A stretch of 64,000 nucleotides of DNA. Origin: Collybia mongolica (taxonomy: Eukaryota > Basidiomycota > Agaricomycetes > Agaricales > Clitocybaceae). The position numbers were made by a program, and so were the translations under genes. How positions within the stretch are numbered: position 1 is the first letter of the stretch; every line of letters begins with the position of its first letter. Location: positions 62,001-126,000 of the forward strand of contig JAAXNY010000009.1 in assembly GCA_013420905.1 (NCBI GenBank). The letters are read 5' to 3'. Positions 47,297-57,500 of the stretch are shown here, piece by piece. A model generated the notes under the pieces. That model was given only the letters and a program-made list of their open reading frames with translations. It made no database searches and was not told where the DNA came from.

Positions 47297-48904
47297 CAGT
47301 GGCTCAAAAAACTGCCCCAATGTTTGTACATTTTTGAAAGATCAATATGGTATGAAGTGCTGACATAAGCAGGGGACCTGGGGTAATTATGTAAGATACT
47401 ATGACATCGTGGCTTTCCAATGGACCCTGGATCATGTGATTTGGATCAATATCCATTAAGCTATAAGCCAAACAAAATGGCTACTCATTGGGGCAGTTTT
47501 TTGACCCTTATCTTATTTTCCATTATTCTGGCATTTATGATCCAATGCAAGAACATTATGGACTGTGGGAAGAATAAACAATGTCATGTGACTTTATTTG
47601 TATCAATTTGACATGTTGGAATTGGTTCAATCATCTTCTTGACCTCTTACCACCATCATGAAAGCCATTTCTACTGCTCAGCACAATACTGTTGTTTCTC
47701 TCCTCAATGAGGGCTATTCTCAGTGTCAAATCAAGGAGAAAACTGGTCTAGGGAAGGGTACCATCAGTAGGATCAGCAAAGATGTGGATGGAAACAAAGA
47801 AAACAACCTTGGTGGCCGCCCCTCCAAGCTGTCTGTTCGTGACAAACAGTCAATTATTCGTCAAATCAAGTCAGGGAAGCTTGATAATGCAGTTCAGGCT
47901 ACCCAATTCATCAATGGCATCATCCCCAATCCTGTCACACCCCAGACAGTCAGAAATGCACTCAAGGAAAATCAATTTTATGCTGCTACAAAGAGGAAAG
48001 CTCCTCTTCTCAAACGAGCCCATCGCATCCGGCGTCTCCAGTTTGCAAAATATCATGAAAGCTGGACTGTGGAGGACTGGAAAAGGGTTCTATGGACAGA
48101 TGAGACCAAAATCAATAGGATTGGGTCAGATGGAAAGGTTTATGTCTGGAAACAAAGGGGAGAACCACCATCTGATAGAACAACATCACCTACTGTCAAA
48201 CATGGAGGAGGAGGAAACCTCATGGTATGGGGTTGTATGGGGTGGAATGGAGTGGGAAAGCTCATAGAGGTGCAGGGGAACATGGACAAGGTTCAATACT
48301 GTGAAATTTTGGAGAGTGGAGTTCAGGAAAGTTTTGAGAAGTTGGAAATGGTGGATGGCGAGCGCTACTTTCAGCAAGATAACGACCCCAAACACACATC
48401 TGGACTGGCCACACAGTGGTTTGAAGACAACAACATTCAAGTCCTTGGCTGGCCTGCCCAATCCCCTGACATGAATCCAATAGAACACCTTTGGGAACAT
48501 CTCAAGCGCCGTCTTAAAGAATATCCGACACCACCCAAAGGAGTACATGAGTTGTGGGATAGATTGGCTGAAGAGTGGGGTGAAATTCCACCAGAGGTAT
48601 GCCAAAACCTGATAGAAAGTATGCCCAGGCGGATACAAGCAGTTATAAAGGCAAAAGGTGGTCATACAAAGTATTAGATAGAAAATTAATAGAGGGTCAA
48701 AAAACTGCCCCAATGAGTAATCATTTTGTTTGGCCTATAGCTTAATGGGTTTTGATCCAAATCACATGATCCAGGGTCCATTGGAAAACCACGATGTCAT
48801 AGTATCTTACATAATTACCCCAGGTCCCCTGCTTATGTCAGCACTTCATACCATATTGATCTTTCAAAAATGTACAAACATTGGGGCAGTTTTTTGAGCC
48901 ACTG
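47297..48904 (+). mobile_element. Complete Tc1/mariner transposon, 1608 bp, long terminal inverted repeats
   Basis: Termini CAGTGGCTCAAAAAACTGCC (47297) and its reverse complement ending at 48904 are flanked by TA on both sides (47295-47296 and 48905-48906), the family's target duplication. The inverted repeats are about 213 bp and differ at only a handful of positions. Each repeat also contains an inner inverted copy of its own terminus (CATTGGGGCAGTTTTTTGACCC at 47489-47510 in the left arm), giving four candidate transposase-binding sites. One intact transposase lies between. Confidence 0.95.
47658..48677 (+). CDS. Tc1/mariner transposase, DD34E
   Basis: Cut-and-paste DNA transposase, uninterrupted 339 residues, in the normal size range. 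N-terminal helix-turn-helix (VVSLLNEGYSQCQIKEKTGL) followed by a second basic DNA-binding part with GGRPSKLS. The catalytic triad is visible: D in LWTDETKINRIGSDG, D in YFQQDNDPKHTSG and E in PDMNPIEHLWEHLK, with 34 residues between the second D and the E. No stop or frameshift is present and the flanking inverted repeats are nearly identical. The copy could be active or recently active. Confidence 0.95.
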   Translation: MKAISTAQHNTVVSLLNEGYSQCQIKEKTGLGKGTISRISKDVDGNKENNLGGRPSKLSVRDKQSIIRQIKSGKLDNAVQATQFINGIIPNPVTPQTVRNALKENQFYAATKRKAPLLKRAHRIRRLQFAKYHESWTVEDWKRVLWTDETKINRIGSDGKVYVWKQRGEPPSDRTTSPTVKHGGGGNLMVWGCMGWNGVGKLIEVQGNMDKVQYCEILESGVQESFEKLEMVDGERYFQQDNDPKHTSGLATQWFEDNNIQVLGWPAQSPDMNPIEHLWEHLKRRLKEYPTPPKGVHELWDRLAEEWGEIPPEVCQNLIESMPRRIQAVIKAKGGHTKY

Positions 48905-48906
48905 TA

Positions 48907-49390
48907 TCCTTAGTACTTGAACCGACTCATGTTCATTCCAGGATGCAATTGAAGAAAGGGAAGCTGACCCCGGATGACATGAATCTCGACATCATTCTCA
49001 ACTAATTAGTAACCCATCCTTAATCTACCATATGCTTCCCATCTGCCATATATTTTCAGCTTATATTTACGCTTATACCCATGCTGGTGAATATATTTAT
49101 TGCCACCTCATTTTGTGAACCTGTGTGAACCTCTAATGTTGAACATTCCTTGCCTGAATTCATTGCATTACCCAAAACAATACAGAGGATAGGTATGACT
49201 GGAAAGCTCTATAGGGAATCCCCCTGTCCTGTGCAGTTATACACAGTGAAAATGATAGCTTACACAGTTATTCACAGAAGATCTGTGTCACCATACAGAG
49301 CTGCCACTATAGGGACGTGTACTGTGGACTCTGTGGTACTGTAGGTCTCTGCACAGTGCTGTCACACTAGGCACCAGACTGATCAGGATT
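48907..49390. other. Flank of the Tc1 element; possible terminal exon 48942-49006
   Basis: Right after the Tc1 element a TTCCAG acceptor precedes a short open stretch (KKGKLTPDDMNLDIILN then a stop) that looks like the last exon of an older gene interrupted by the insertion, perhaps the accessory gene at 45372. The rest shows nothing. Confidence 0.35.
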
Positions 49391-51222
49391 TGCTAATGAA
49401 CGCTTTGGCGGAATCAATGAAGATAGCACAGTTGGCAGCAGTAGATATCATAACCGAGAACAGCGCCTTTGTAGTGCCTTGCGAGAAAGTCCAGCCACCA
49501 ACAGCAACAAGGACTTTCGTAGATGTGCTGGCTTTTGTAACCAACTGGCGCAAGCGGTCGCCGTCAGTGGAATCCACAAAACCAATTTTCATGTCTTGAC
49601 CGATCACGGCAAAGGCATAACTGCGGTGTACGTTAGTCAAAACTCAAAACAGAGCCCGCGCGACTTACATAACATGGGTCAAATCTGTGAGGTCTAGTTG
49701 ATCGACCGAGACTGGGTTGCAGCTTCTTTGCCCGGCCCAACCAGCATAGTAGCCGACTTTGCGTGTAAGCTGATTGCCTCCACACGATGGCAGGGTGGCC
49801 TTTCCACAGTTTGAGATACTGGAGAAGTTGACTTTAGGTCAAGAATATTTCATCGGGCACTTTACTTACCAGGGTTCTCCGTTGGGAGCAGCTTCGCAAA
49901 ACTCGTCTGTTATGCCGCAGAAGCCAAACGCAGAGCAGCACGCCTTAAGCGGGCATTCGGCAGCCCCAGGGGATTCGGGGCCACATTGAAGGGCGGGATT
50001 GACAGGGATTGGAGGGGGCGTGCCGCTTGATATACAGAGTGTAAAGTCTGCAGCGGGTATCCGAGGTCAGTTCAGCAATCAGTCAATAGAACTAAGGCGT
50101 ACCAAGTTGCAAGTTTTCGCATCCCCTCCATTTATATGTCTGAATTAAATCGTTAGCGCTGAGATTATGCCTAAACCATAAAAATATCTAACATCAGCAT
50201 TGAATTACTCGATCTACGAGGGAAATATATCAGTGAAATTTATGGCACTGCCGACGGGGAACCTACTTGAGCAGCCGTGATACCGAATTTAGTGCCGATA
50301 AGAGCACAATAATCACCTTCTATGGTCTAGAGATTGTTCATTGAGTGCGTAAAAACTATAAAAATGTAGATATGTTTCATTAATACCTTGTAAGTCTGAC
50401 AAGAACCATCAGGGTTTGGCTGTGGGGTCGTTGTTGGAAGATCTCCTGGGGTAACGCAGAGTTTCTGGCCAATTTGAAGAGTTCCACAGTCCAAACCGGG
50501 ATTGTACATCAGGAAAATGACACATGGTCTGACCGCCTTAATAAGCCGCTTTAAGACAAAATAAGACAAAATAAGACACCAGGCATTCTGTCTTATTTAA
50601 GCTATGTCCATTTCTGAATCCAGGTGATTTTAAGACACCAGACATGACCAGACACATTTAAGACATGCTTTTTAAGACACCAGACCTTTTTAAGATGCCA
50701 GATGGCTCTAGAATGTCACACTTTTCAGGTTATTTTCAGTACGGGGACATATTGTCATTTTGACGCGATATGTAAGCAAGATGAGTGGCGATGGCCGCTG
50801 GGCCTGAATGCTAGTCACTACATAGTGTACTACTAGTCACTGTCATCATCGACAATCTGGCAGTGACGCGAGGGGGCGATGACAGGGTTCACTGGTATTT
50901 TCGGCTGGTTCCGTTTCTTGGATTCGAGGTGGTAGGGGTTGGCCGTAGCAAGGATCTTGTTCCATTTCTGGCCTGGGGTCGCTAGCTCCTCGGAGTAGTG
51001 GGCTGTCGCTTCAGACCAAACTCCCATAAATCCAGCGGTATCCTTGACAAAGAAGCCCGTTGCCCAGCATTTCAGGGCTCGTTCAACCTATGATGACAGG
51101 TGAGTATATAGATTATAGTATTAAAGCTCACCAGGTACTGTATGGCATGCCAACAGTGGCCGTAGTACATGGTGCGGCATGAGTCTTCATGACTATGAAA
51201 GAGAGTAGAATGGCACCAAGAA
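49391..51222 (-). pseudogene. Partial copy of the LysM-CBM18-GH18 chitinase gene, interrupted
   Basis: 49391-50506 is nearly identical to 58255-59366 of the intact chitinase gene (second LysM, CBM18 hevein-like cysteines and the first part of GH18), same orientation. At 50507 similarity stops and an arm of an inverted-repeat element follows to about 51106. Then 51107-51222 matches 59442-59557 (exon 1 and the first intron). About 75 bp between the two matching parts are missing. Downstream the copy stops just before the catalytic aspartates, so no chitinase can be made. It is the left part of a tandem duplication whose right flank is at 53523-54240. Confidence 0.9.
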
Positions 51223-51792
51223 GCATCAGGAAAATGACAAATTGTCTGATGTGTCTGATTTGCCTTATTTCATCTTATTTCATCTTATTTTGTCTTATGT
51301 CTTAAAAATGACCTGTTTTCTCAGATTCCGTGTAAGACGCCAGACGCCTTTAAGACCATAAGACGGTTTTAAGATAAATTTAGAATAAAATAAAATAAGT
51401 AGATTACGGTCCCAATGCCTAATACTATGCAGATGCCAAGCTAGTGACAGAATACTGACAGAATACGTTTAACGTGCTGATTTTTCATATCTGCGGAATA
51501 AGCGATTGAATGGGCTTTATGGAACCTCGGTGACAGGGTGTTTCATTGTCGTCCAATGTGGTGCTCCATCCTCAGATTCTGTCTCATTCTCGTTCTTGCT
51601 GTCATCACCATCGGGTTGGGCTGCAAGTCCGTCGGGAGGGATTGTTGTCATCATTGTCATTGGATACTTGCCTTTCGGTAGTGACCATTGTCGCTAGATT
51701 CAGTTATTGATACCACAACACATCTTGTACATGGCTTGGGTGTATAAGGCGGGATTTGATTAATAACGTTTTTTGGCTGTATGTACCAGCGT

Positions 51793-52155
51793 TCAGCTAC
51801 AGCTAGTCAACGTTTGAATGATCAACTGTACCTGAGCTGCTTTCCGTGGATATTTCTTTTCTGGAGTGGGGACGTTTTCGCTCCAGTCCCAGTCTTCGGC
51901 ACCTTGCAAAAGCACGTCACCAGCAGAAAACACCTTGGACGTGGATAGCTTTATTGCAACAGGCAAAGGGCGTGTGGGAGAACCGAACCCATGGGATGGT
52001 TGCTTGGAGGGCATCTTTAGTTGTTGAGGTATGCATGGTCTTATGGGTGATGGGTCGGGGGTGGGGACAGCGTTCCAAAAGGAATTGTCCAAGCCACCAA
52101 GGAGGTCTGCCATGAAGACAGCATCATCTTTTGCGTTATGTGAAGCGGGAGCCAT
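51793..52155 (-). pseudogene. Captured fragment resembling the N-terminus of Dna2 nuclease-helicase
   Basis: Minus-strand open frame starting MAPASHNAKDD, with FMADLLGGLDNSFWNAVPTP and later DVLLQGAEDWDWSENVPTPE. By memory of the family this is like the disordered N-terminal segment of fungal Dna2, the Okazaki-fragment nuclease-helicase. Nothing of the nuclease or helicase domains follows, and the fragment sits inside the inverted-repeat element, so gene capture is the likeliest explanation. The identification rests on a short low-complexity region and needs a search. Confidence 0.4.
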
Positions 52156-52228
52156 GAGTATCTGTAATTTTGACTATCTAGATGCGTCGGTGCGCGTCAA
52201 ACGTGTAGTCTCTTGATGTGTAGGTGTA

Positions 52229-53196
52229 TTGAAAAGAGTCGGATTATTAATAAACAGGCAAAGATCATGGAAGCCAAATATACCATCATTGGCGACATTG
52301 GCGGCAGCTGTGCAGTTGTTGTCAGTGATGACGTGGTGGATGGCCGCCAATCCCTGGATCCTGGTTAACCATGTCACTGAGGTGCAGAATCTCTGGGGCA
52401 ACATCTTCCCCAACCATTCTCATGTCTTCTCGGCTACCAAGGACCTGCTTTTTGCTCTGGTACATTGTCCAATTCAATGAGTTTTCCTTCTAATTGACAG
52501 CCTGCACCAGCTTAGGCAGAGGACATACGAATGGTGCAGCAACTTTGCGAATGTGGCAGGCACCGCCATTCAGACTTTCTGGGATTCAGATCCCATCTAT
52601 AATGATCCGGAGGAGCGGCGCAATTATGTGGAGTGGGCGGTCCCACCCAGCCTCGACGACCCTTCCCCCTTTCTTTGGATGAGTGTTGATGAGGCTGATC
52701 CCGACGACATTGTGAGTGACTTTCAATTATTCTCACTTCCTCGCTAATATTGTACAGAGGTATAAAGGCTCATTCCAGTCACGGATGGTGATGGAAACAT
52801 TCATGCATCACATTGCCATAGTCAACGATCTTGCGCCCGAGTTCAAGATCGACGACAATCCGCAAGGCGCACTGGCGATGGCAGCTACTGCAGTAAGTTA
52901 GCAACCCTGGCAATCATCGAGATACTCACCTGTCATCATAGGTTGAACGAGCCCTGAAATGCTGGGCAACGGGCTTCTTTGTCAAGGATACTGCTGGATT
53001 TACGGGAGTTTGGTCTGAAGCGACAGCCCACTACTCCGAGGAGCTAGCGACCCCAGGCCAGAAATGGAACAAGATCCTTGCTACGGCCAACCCCTACCAC
53101 CTCGAATCCAAGAAACGGACCCAGCCGAAAATACCAGTGAACCCTGTCATCGCCCCCTCGCGTCACTGCCAGATTGTCGATGATGACAGTGACTAG
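52229..53196 (+). CDS. Protein of an expanded Agaricomycete family carried by the inverted-repeat element
   Basis: Plus-strand exons: about 52229-52459 (HVTEVQNLWGNIFPNHSHV), about 52501-52710 (FANVAGTAIQTFWDSDPIYN, RRNYVEWAVPPSLDD), about 52759-52891 (SRMVMETFMHHIAI, QGALAMAATA) and 52942-53196 (VERALKCWATGFFVKDTAGF, YHLESKKRTQPKIPV, ending DDDSD). The pattern of a helical domain followed by GALAMAATAVERAL is one I associate with a repetitive basidiomycete family of unknown function. The first exon and start codon are uncertain. The last exon lies in the right inverted arm and is repeated in the left arm (51027-50833, minus). It may be the element's own protein. Confidence 0.55.
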
Positions 53197-53522
53197 TAGT
53201 ACACTATGTAGTGACTGGCGTTCAGGCCCAGCAGCCATCGCCACTTATCTTGCTTACATATCGTGTCAAAATGACAATATGTCCCTGTACTGAAAATAAC
53301 CTGAAAAGTGTGACATTCTAGAGCCATCTGGCATCTTAAAAAGGTCTGGTGTCTTAAAAAGCATGTCTTAAATGTGTCTGGTTATGTCTGGTGTCTTAAA
53401 ATCACCTGGATTCAGAAATGGACATAGCTTAAATAAGACAGAATGTCTGGTGTCTTATTTCGTCTTATTTCGTCTTAAAGCGGCTTATTAAGGCGGTCAG
53501 ACCATGTGTCATTTTCCTGATG

Positions 53523-54240
53523 CAGTCTTCACGGGGGTTAAATTAATATTGATTGGGGAGGATCGAAGACGTGACGTACCACGGAATCCCCACAAGGTTT
53601 ATCACAATCCTCAGCCCTCCCCTCATATCGTTTGTTTGGTCACCGCTTTGAAAAGACACGATATTTCTCTCTACTTCTGATCCGGACGCTAATCACTGTG
53701 GTTAATTTGAGTGTAGCTTCGTCTTCGTTCAGCTCCCATACTACCCCCATATTTGTGATACAGATCAGATTTCGGATTTTGTTACTCAGCATTGCTATGC
53801 TATCATCGCATCACGCATCTTGATTTCGTCGATATAGTGATAGACACCAATATGAACAGGTGACGTATGAAGATCCTGATCGTTTTCGTCCGTTAGGCGC
53901 AATTTTTGTCAACAAGGTTAGGATCTAGGAATAACGTACCTTTTCTCATAGTAATGCATCCAGCAGCTAAGTTCATGATCCACCATACCCTTAAGAAGAG
54001 TAGTGGAACTCCTGGTCGTCTGTGAACTCAACCACGTCAAACACGCCGCAGATTACTCTCCGGGCAACCAATTGCCGGTCAACATTTTCTCTTGTGCGTG
54101 CCAAGACGTTTTTTGATCACTGTATTCCCACCGGCCCTCCGGTGTTTAGGCGTTGCAGCATTGGATTTAGTGGTGGCGTAGGCGGAGCTGTAAGCAAAAT
54201 AAGCAAAACGCATGGCACTGCAGGTCTGATTTCAGGTTGA
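53523..54240. repeat. Duplicate of the chitinase upstream flank
   Basis: Collinear with 60962-61530, sharing CAGTCTTCA at the start, TCGTATCGTTTGTTTGG, TACCCCCATAT, GTATGAAGATCCTGATCGTT and GGACCTGATTTCAGGTTGA-like words, with many substitutions and indels. It forms the right end of the duplicated block. The part corresponding to about 59558-60961 is absent and replaced by the inverted-repeat element. Confidence 0.85.
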
Positions 54241-54587
54241 TTATGAGGACGAGCTTCTAAATACGTCACATTGACACCTCCACTGAAAATGGCCCGCGAG
54301 GGATTAGCCGAGCACTTCGCGAATACCCTCTACCTATAGGGGGAATAAATGAGAAAACCAAAAGATTGTATTTCAGAGACCGTTTGTAAAGAAGGAATGT
54401 GAAGCGTTGAATGTCTTTAGAGTAGTGTTAACGCGTATTTTATTCAAGGCTCTTGTTGGTTAGGAGCTTGGTCCGGAACCCAATCACCCCCGATGCGAGT
54501 CCCCTCGGAGTTTTGACCACCATAATCCTCAAGGCTGCGCAACAGTCAATATTTCAGCATGGGGGGGGTTACACTGGGCCAGGAGAC
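54241..54587. other. Intergenic, 3' flank of the chitinase gene
   Basis: No gene or repeat recognised. Confidence 0.5.
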
Positions 54588-57500
54588 TCACGAATACGGA
54601 TAACCCCGGGGAGCATTAAGCTGAGCACGACGCGTGGGGCCCTGGGGAGAAAAAAAAGTGTGAGAGACCGAGAATGCGGGACAGTGTTTAGGACGCACAT
54701 AACCTCTCAGGCCACGCCGGCTAATGATGATACCTGGTACGCCGCTAGGTCCAACTCCCCATAAGAGACTGGCCATAATAATCGCATGAAAAATACATAC
54801 CGAGCATAGGCATTGATTTGATCAGCAGTTGATGGCGATGCACTGTTCCCACCATAAGCCTCACCCATCTGTAATATGATGGTGTATCAGCCACTTTTCT
54901 GACCATGCCATGAATCCTACTTACAGGATGTGTATGGAAGTTCGCAACAAGCACGAAGCCGGCAGGTGGGCGAGCGCCTGGATCGGACGCTGGGTTATTC
55001 AAGTCTATACCAGCAGCGATGTTTGCAGGGGGCCGAAGTTGATGCATGGGTGTTGAGCGAGTGAGCTGCGCGCGACGAATAGCAAAGCTTTGTGGGTCTA
55101 CAGAGCCAATATCAGTTTCGTTCATCGCACACAGCGTGAAATGGTTTCACTATTAGGGTCTGCATAGATCCAACTGGTTGTACATTAGCTGAACGGAAAC
55201 ATGGCACAAAGGAGAAGAACAAACCCGCCCTAAAGAGGTGTCAATTATCATCGTATTGAATTATAATTAAATCGGACTGACCGTTTCACGCGCTGTAGTA
55301 GCGGTATTGAAAGAGTCATTCCAAGCTTCCTACATGGCTGTTAAGTGGTGTTCACAGGAAAAGAAAATATATTCGAACCTGGAAAGCACGTTGTACAACC
55401 GTAGACTCTGCGATTTCAGCAGCTGAGGGGCCTTCAGCTTGGGCCGGGTCCATCCATGCCAGAGGGTTTTGTGGGAAGTAGTTTGGCTGTGGTCGAGGGA
55501 GCCAGGCCGCGTTGCAATCCTTTGCGCGCCTTTCCAGTGTGGTCCGTCGGGGCGAGGAAACACCAGATACAATAGATCTAGCACCATGCGACTTGACACG
55601 ACCAAAACTTGAGTGTCCCATAGCAGAAGCCAAAATAGTATTGTTGCTTTGCGGTGTTGGTAAGTCGCGAGCAACAGCCAACAACCTGCTTGCACCTGGA
55701 ACCCGAAGTCAATACAGAACCAACGTATAAGGAAAAGTACGAACCGCTACAGGCCATACAACCATTAACGTGGTAATCCCAAGACTTGTCAGGGGGGCAA
55801 GGAGGGACACCGCAAGTACTGTCTTGCACCTCGAAAACACCTAGGGAAAATAATCAGAAAAACATAATGAAGTATAATTTATAGTTAGTTACCCCAAATT
55901 CCGGCTTTAGTGATCACCAATAAGTAATTCGTTGTACATCATGGCTAAATCACTCACTAATGTGTTTCTCACATTTGCTAATGTATGGTTTGATCAGAGA
56001 AAACACCCGAAGATAGGACCCGTGAACACATACGTTGGTTTTGCAAAGTATTCATCCTCAACCTCATTATCACGCTGGTTGCAAGCATCTTCCCATGATC
56101 CAATGATATCAAATAGTTTAGAGGAATATTCGCGCTTTCCAATTGTTGAAGCACAGCCATTGTCCTACAGAAACGTCTGAGTACAAAATTAGACAGCAAA
56201 ATCATTAGGTTTACCTTGTTACTACCCCATGTCCCGCTGCATCTATAATATTTGTTAGCACTCTGTATTTATTTACGTTATTTCCACTTACGCAGTATCA
56301 TCGACCTCCCAGACTAAGAGGCGGATTAGACCGAAGGAGATTGTTATTTTACAAAAAGGGAAACACACCTCCCCACGCTCCTCCAACAGCTTTATCATCA
56401 CAATAAGTTGGTGTCGCGTATGTTTTACCATCGACGGTGTTGGGTGTGGAGTTGCACATTGTCATCCAGTCGACGCCGCTTTTTATATCCCAGAGTCGGC
56501 TGTACCACTTGCGTTTTCCTGCCCAGGTGTTGTTAATATCGACGATACCGGTTGCTATAAACAAGATATAAATACCGAATTTAATACACTCAGCTTTCGC
56601 ATTCGATCCCCAGTGCGGCGTGCAATGAGTATCAGTGCTACTGACGTGCCATTTACCGATCATCCCGCCTGCGAATCCCTGTTATCAAGATTGTTTTGAG
56701 TTGATAGTCAACCCGAAGTATTGTGTTAACACACTCGGTCATCACAAACATCCGGAGTAGAATATGTGACTCCATTGATGACTACGGGGCTTTCTCGGCA
56801 AGCTTCCATCCAGGACTTCCCACCAGGAACTGTGGGAACACGAAATCCAAAGGTGTAGTTTGAGAAGGAGATTATAACACGTACTTTTCCATAATCGCGC
56901 TGTATATTCGCCTGCGTTTAAGGCGTTTCAATGTTAGAATTAGCGTCGATAGGAGATCAACTGACGTGTGCCATATGATTTGCAAGTCCCAGCCTCAGGT
57001 TTACTCCACATAGTTCCAAGAACCTGGTTGCCAGTTACAACAGCAATGGCAACACCCGGGTTCGAATTTGCTTTTTAGAAGTGAATCATGTCAGTGGGTA
57101 TGACATGTGGTGAAAATTGAATAACCTTTAGGTATTCCTTGATCGATCGACCAGATCATGGTCTATAGTCAACCACAAGCTCGTCAGATTTTTGGGCCGC
57201 AGCGGGAACATGAGAACATTACACACCCCTCCAAAGCAGGTTTGTTTCTGTGGTGTTAGATTAGTGAATGGAATAATGTAAAAAAAGATGCACTTACTGC
57301 AAAATCGGTTTTGGCTTGCCAGGTCCCTTCATCGTCAAGAGTGATCAAATCGCCTTTATAATCTGCTCAAAATATTAGCATTTGACACAGATGATACGGA
57401 ACCACCACGTACTAAACCATCTAGTCTCTGAAGCCTATTTCGAAAGCTTAATGTCTCGGTTGTTCCAATAGCTGAAATTAAGGGGATTACCTTGTCATGA

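Larger units (their letters stand above)
50507..53522. mobile_element. Composite element with ~600-bp terminal inverted arms
   Basis: 50507-51108 and 52922-53522 are reverse complements over about 600 bp with very few differences. Outer ends read CATCAGGAAAATGACACATG and its complement. Both arms contain the 3' coding exon of the same gene, intact on the plus strand in the right arm. A third end-like sequence (CATCAGGAAAATGACA) begins at 51224, right after a scrap of chitinase exon 1, so a complete smaller element may span 51224-53522 while 50507-51106 is an inverted partial copy. The subterminal DNA is rich in TAAGACACCAGAC words. No known transposase was recognised inside. Target duplications are not obvious. 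Confidence 0.75.

Noticed and set aside
48186..48713. Minus-strand frame of 175 codons across the Tc1 transposase
   Set aside because: Antisense of the clearly coding DD34E frame.
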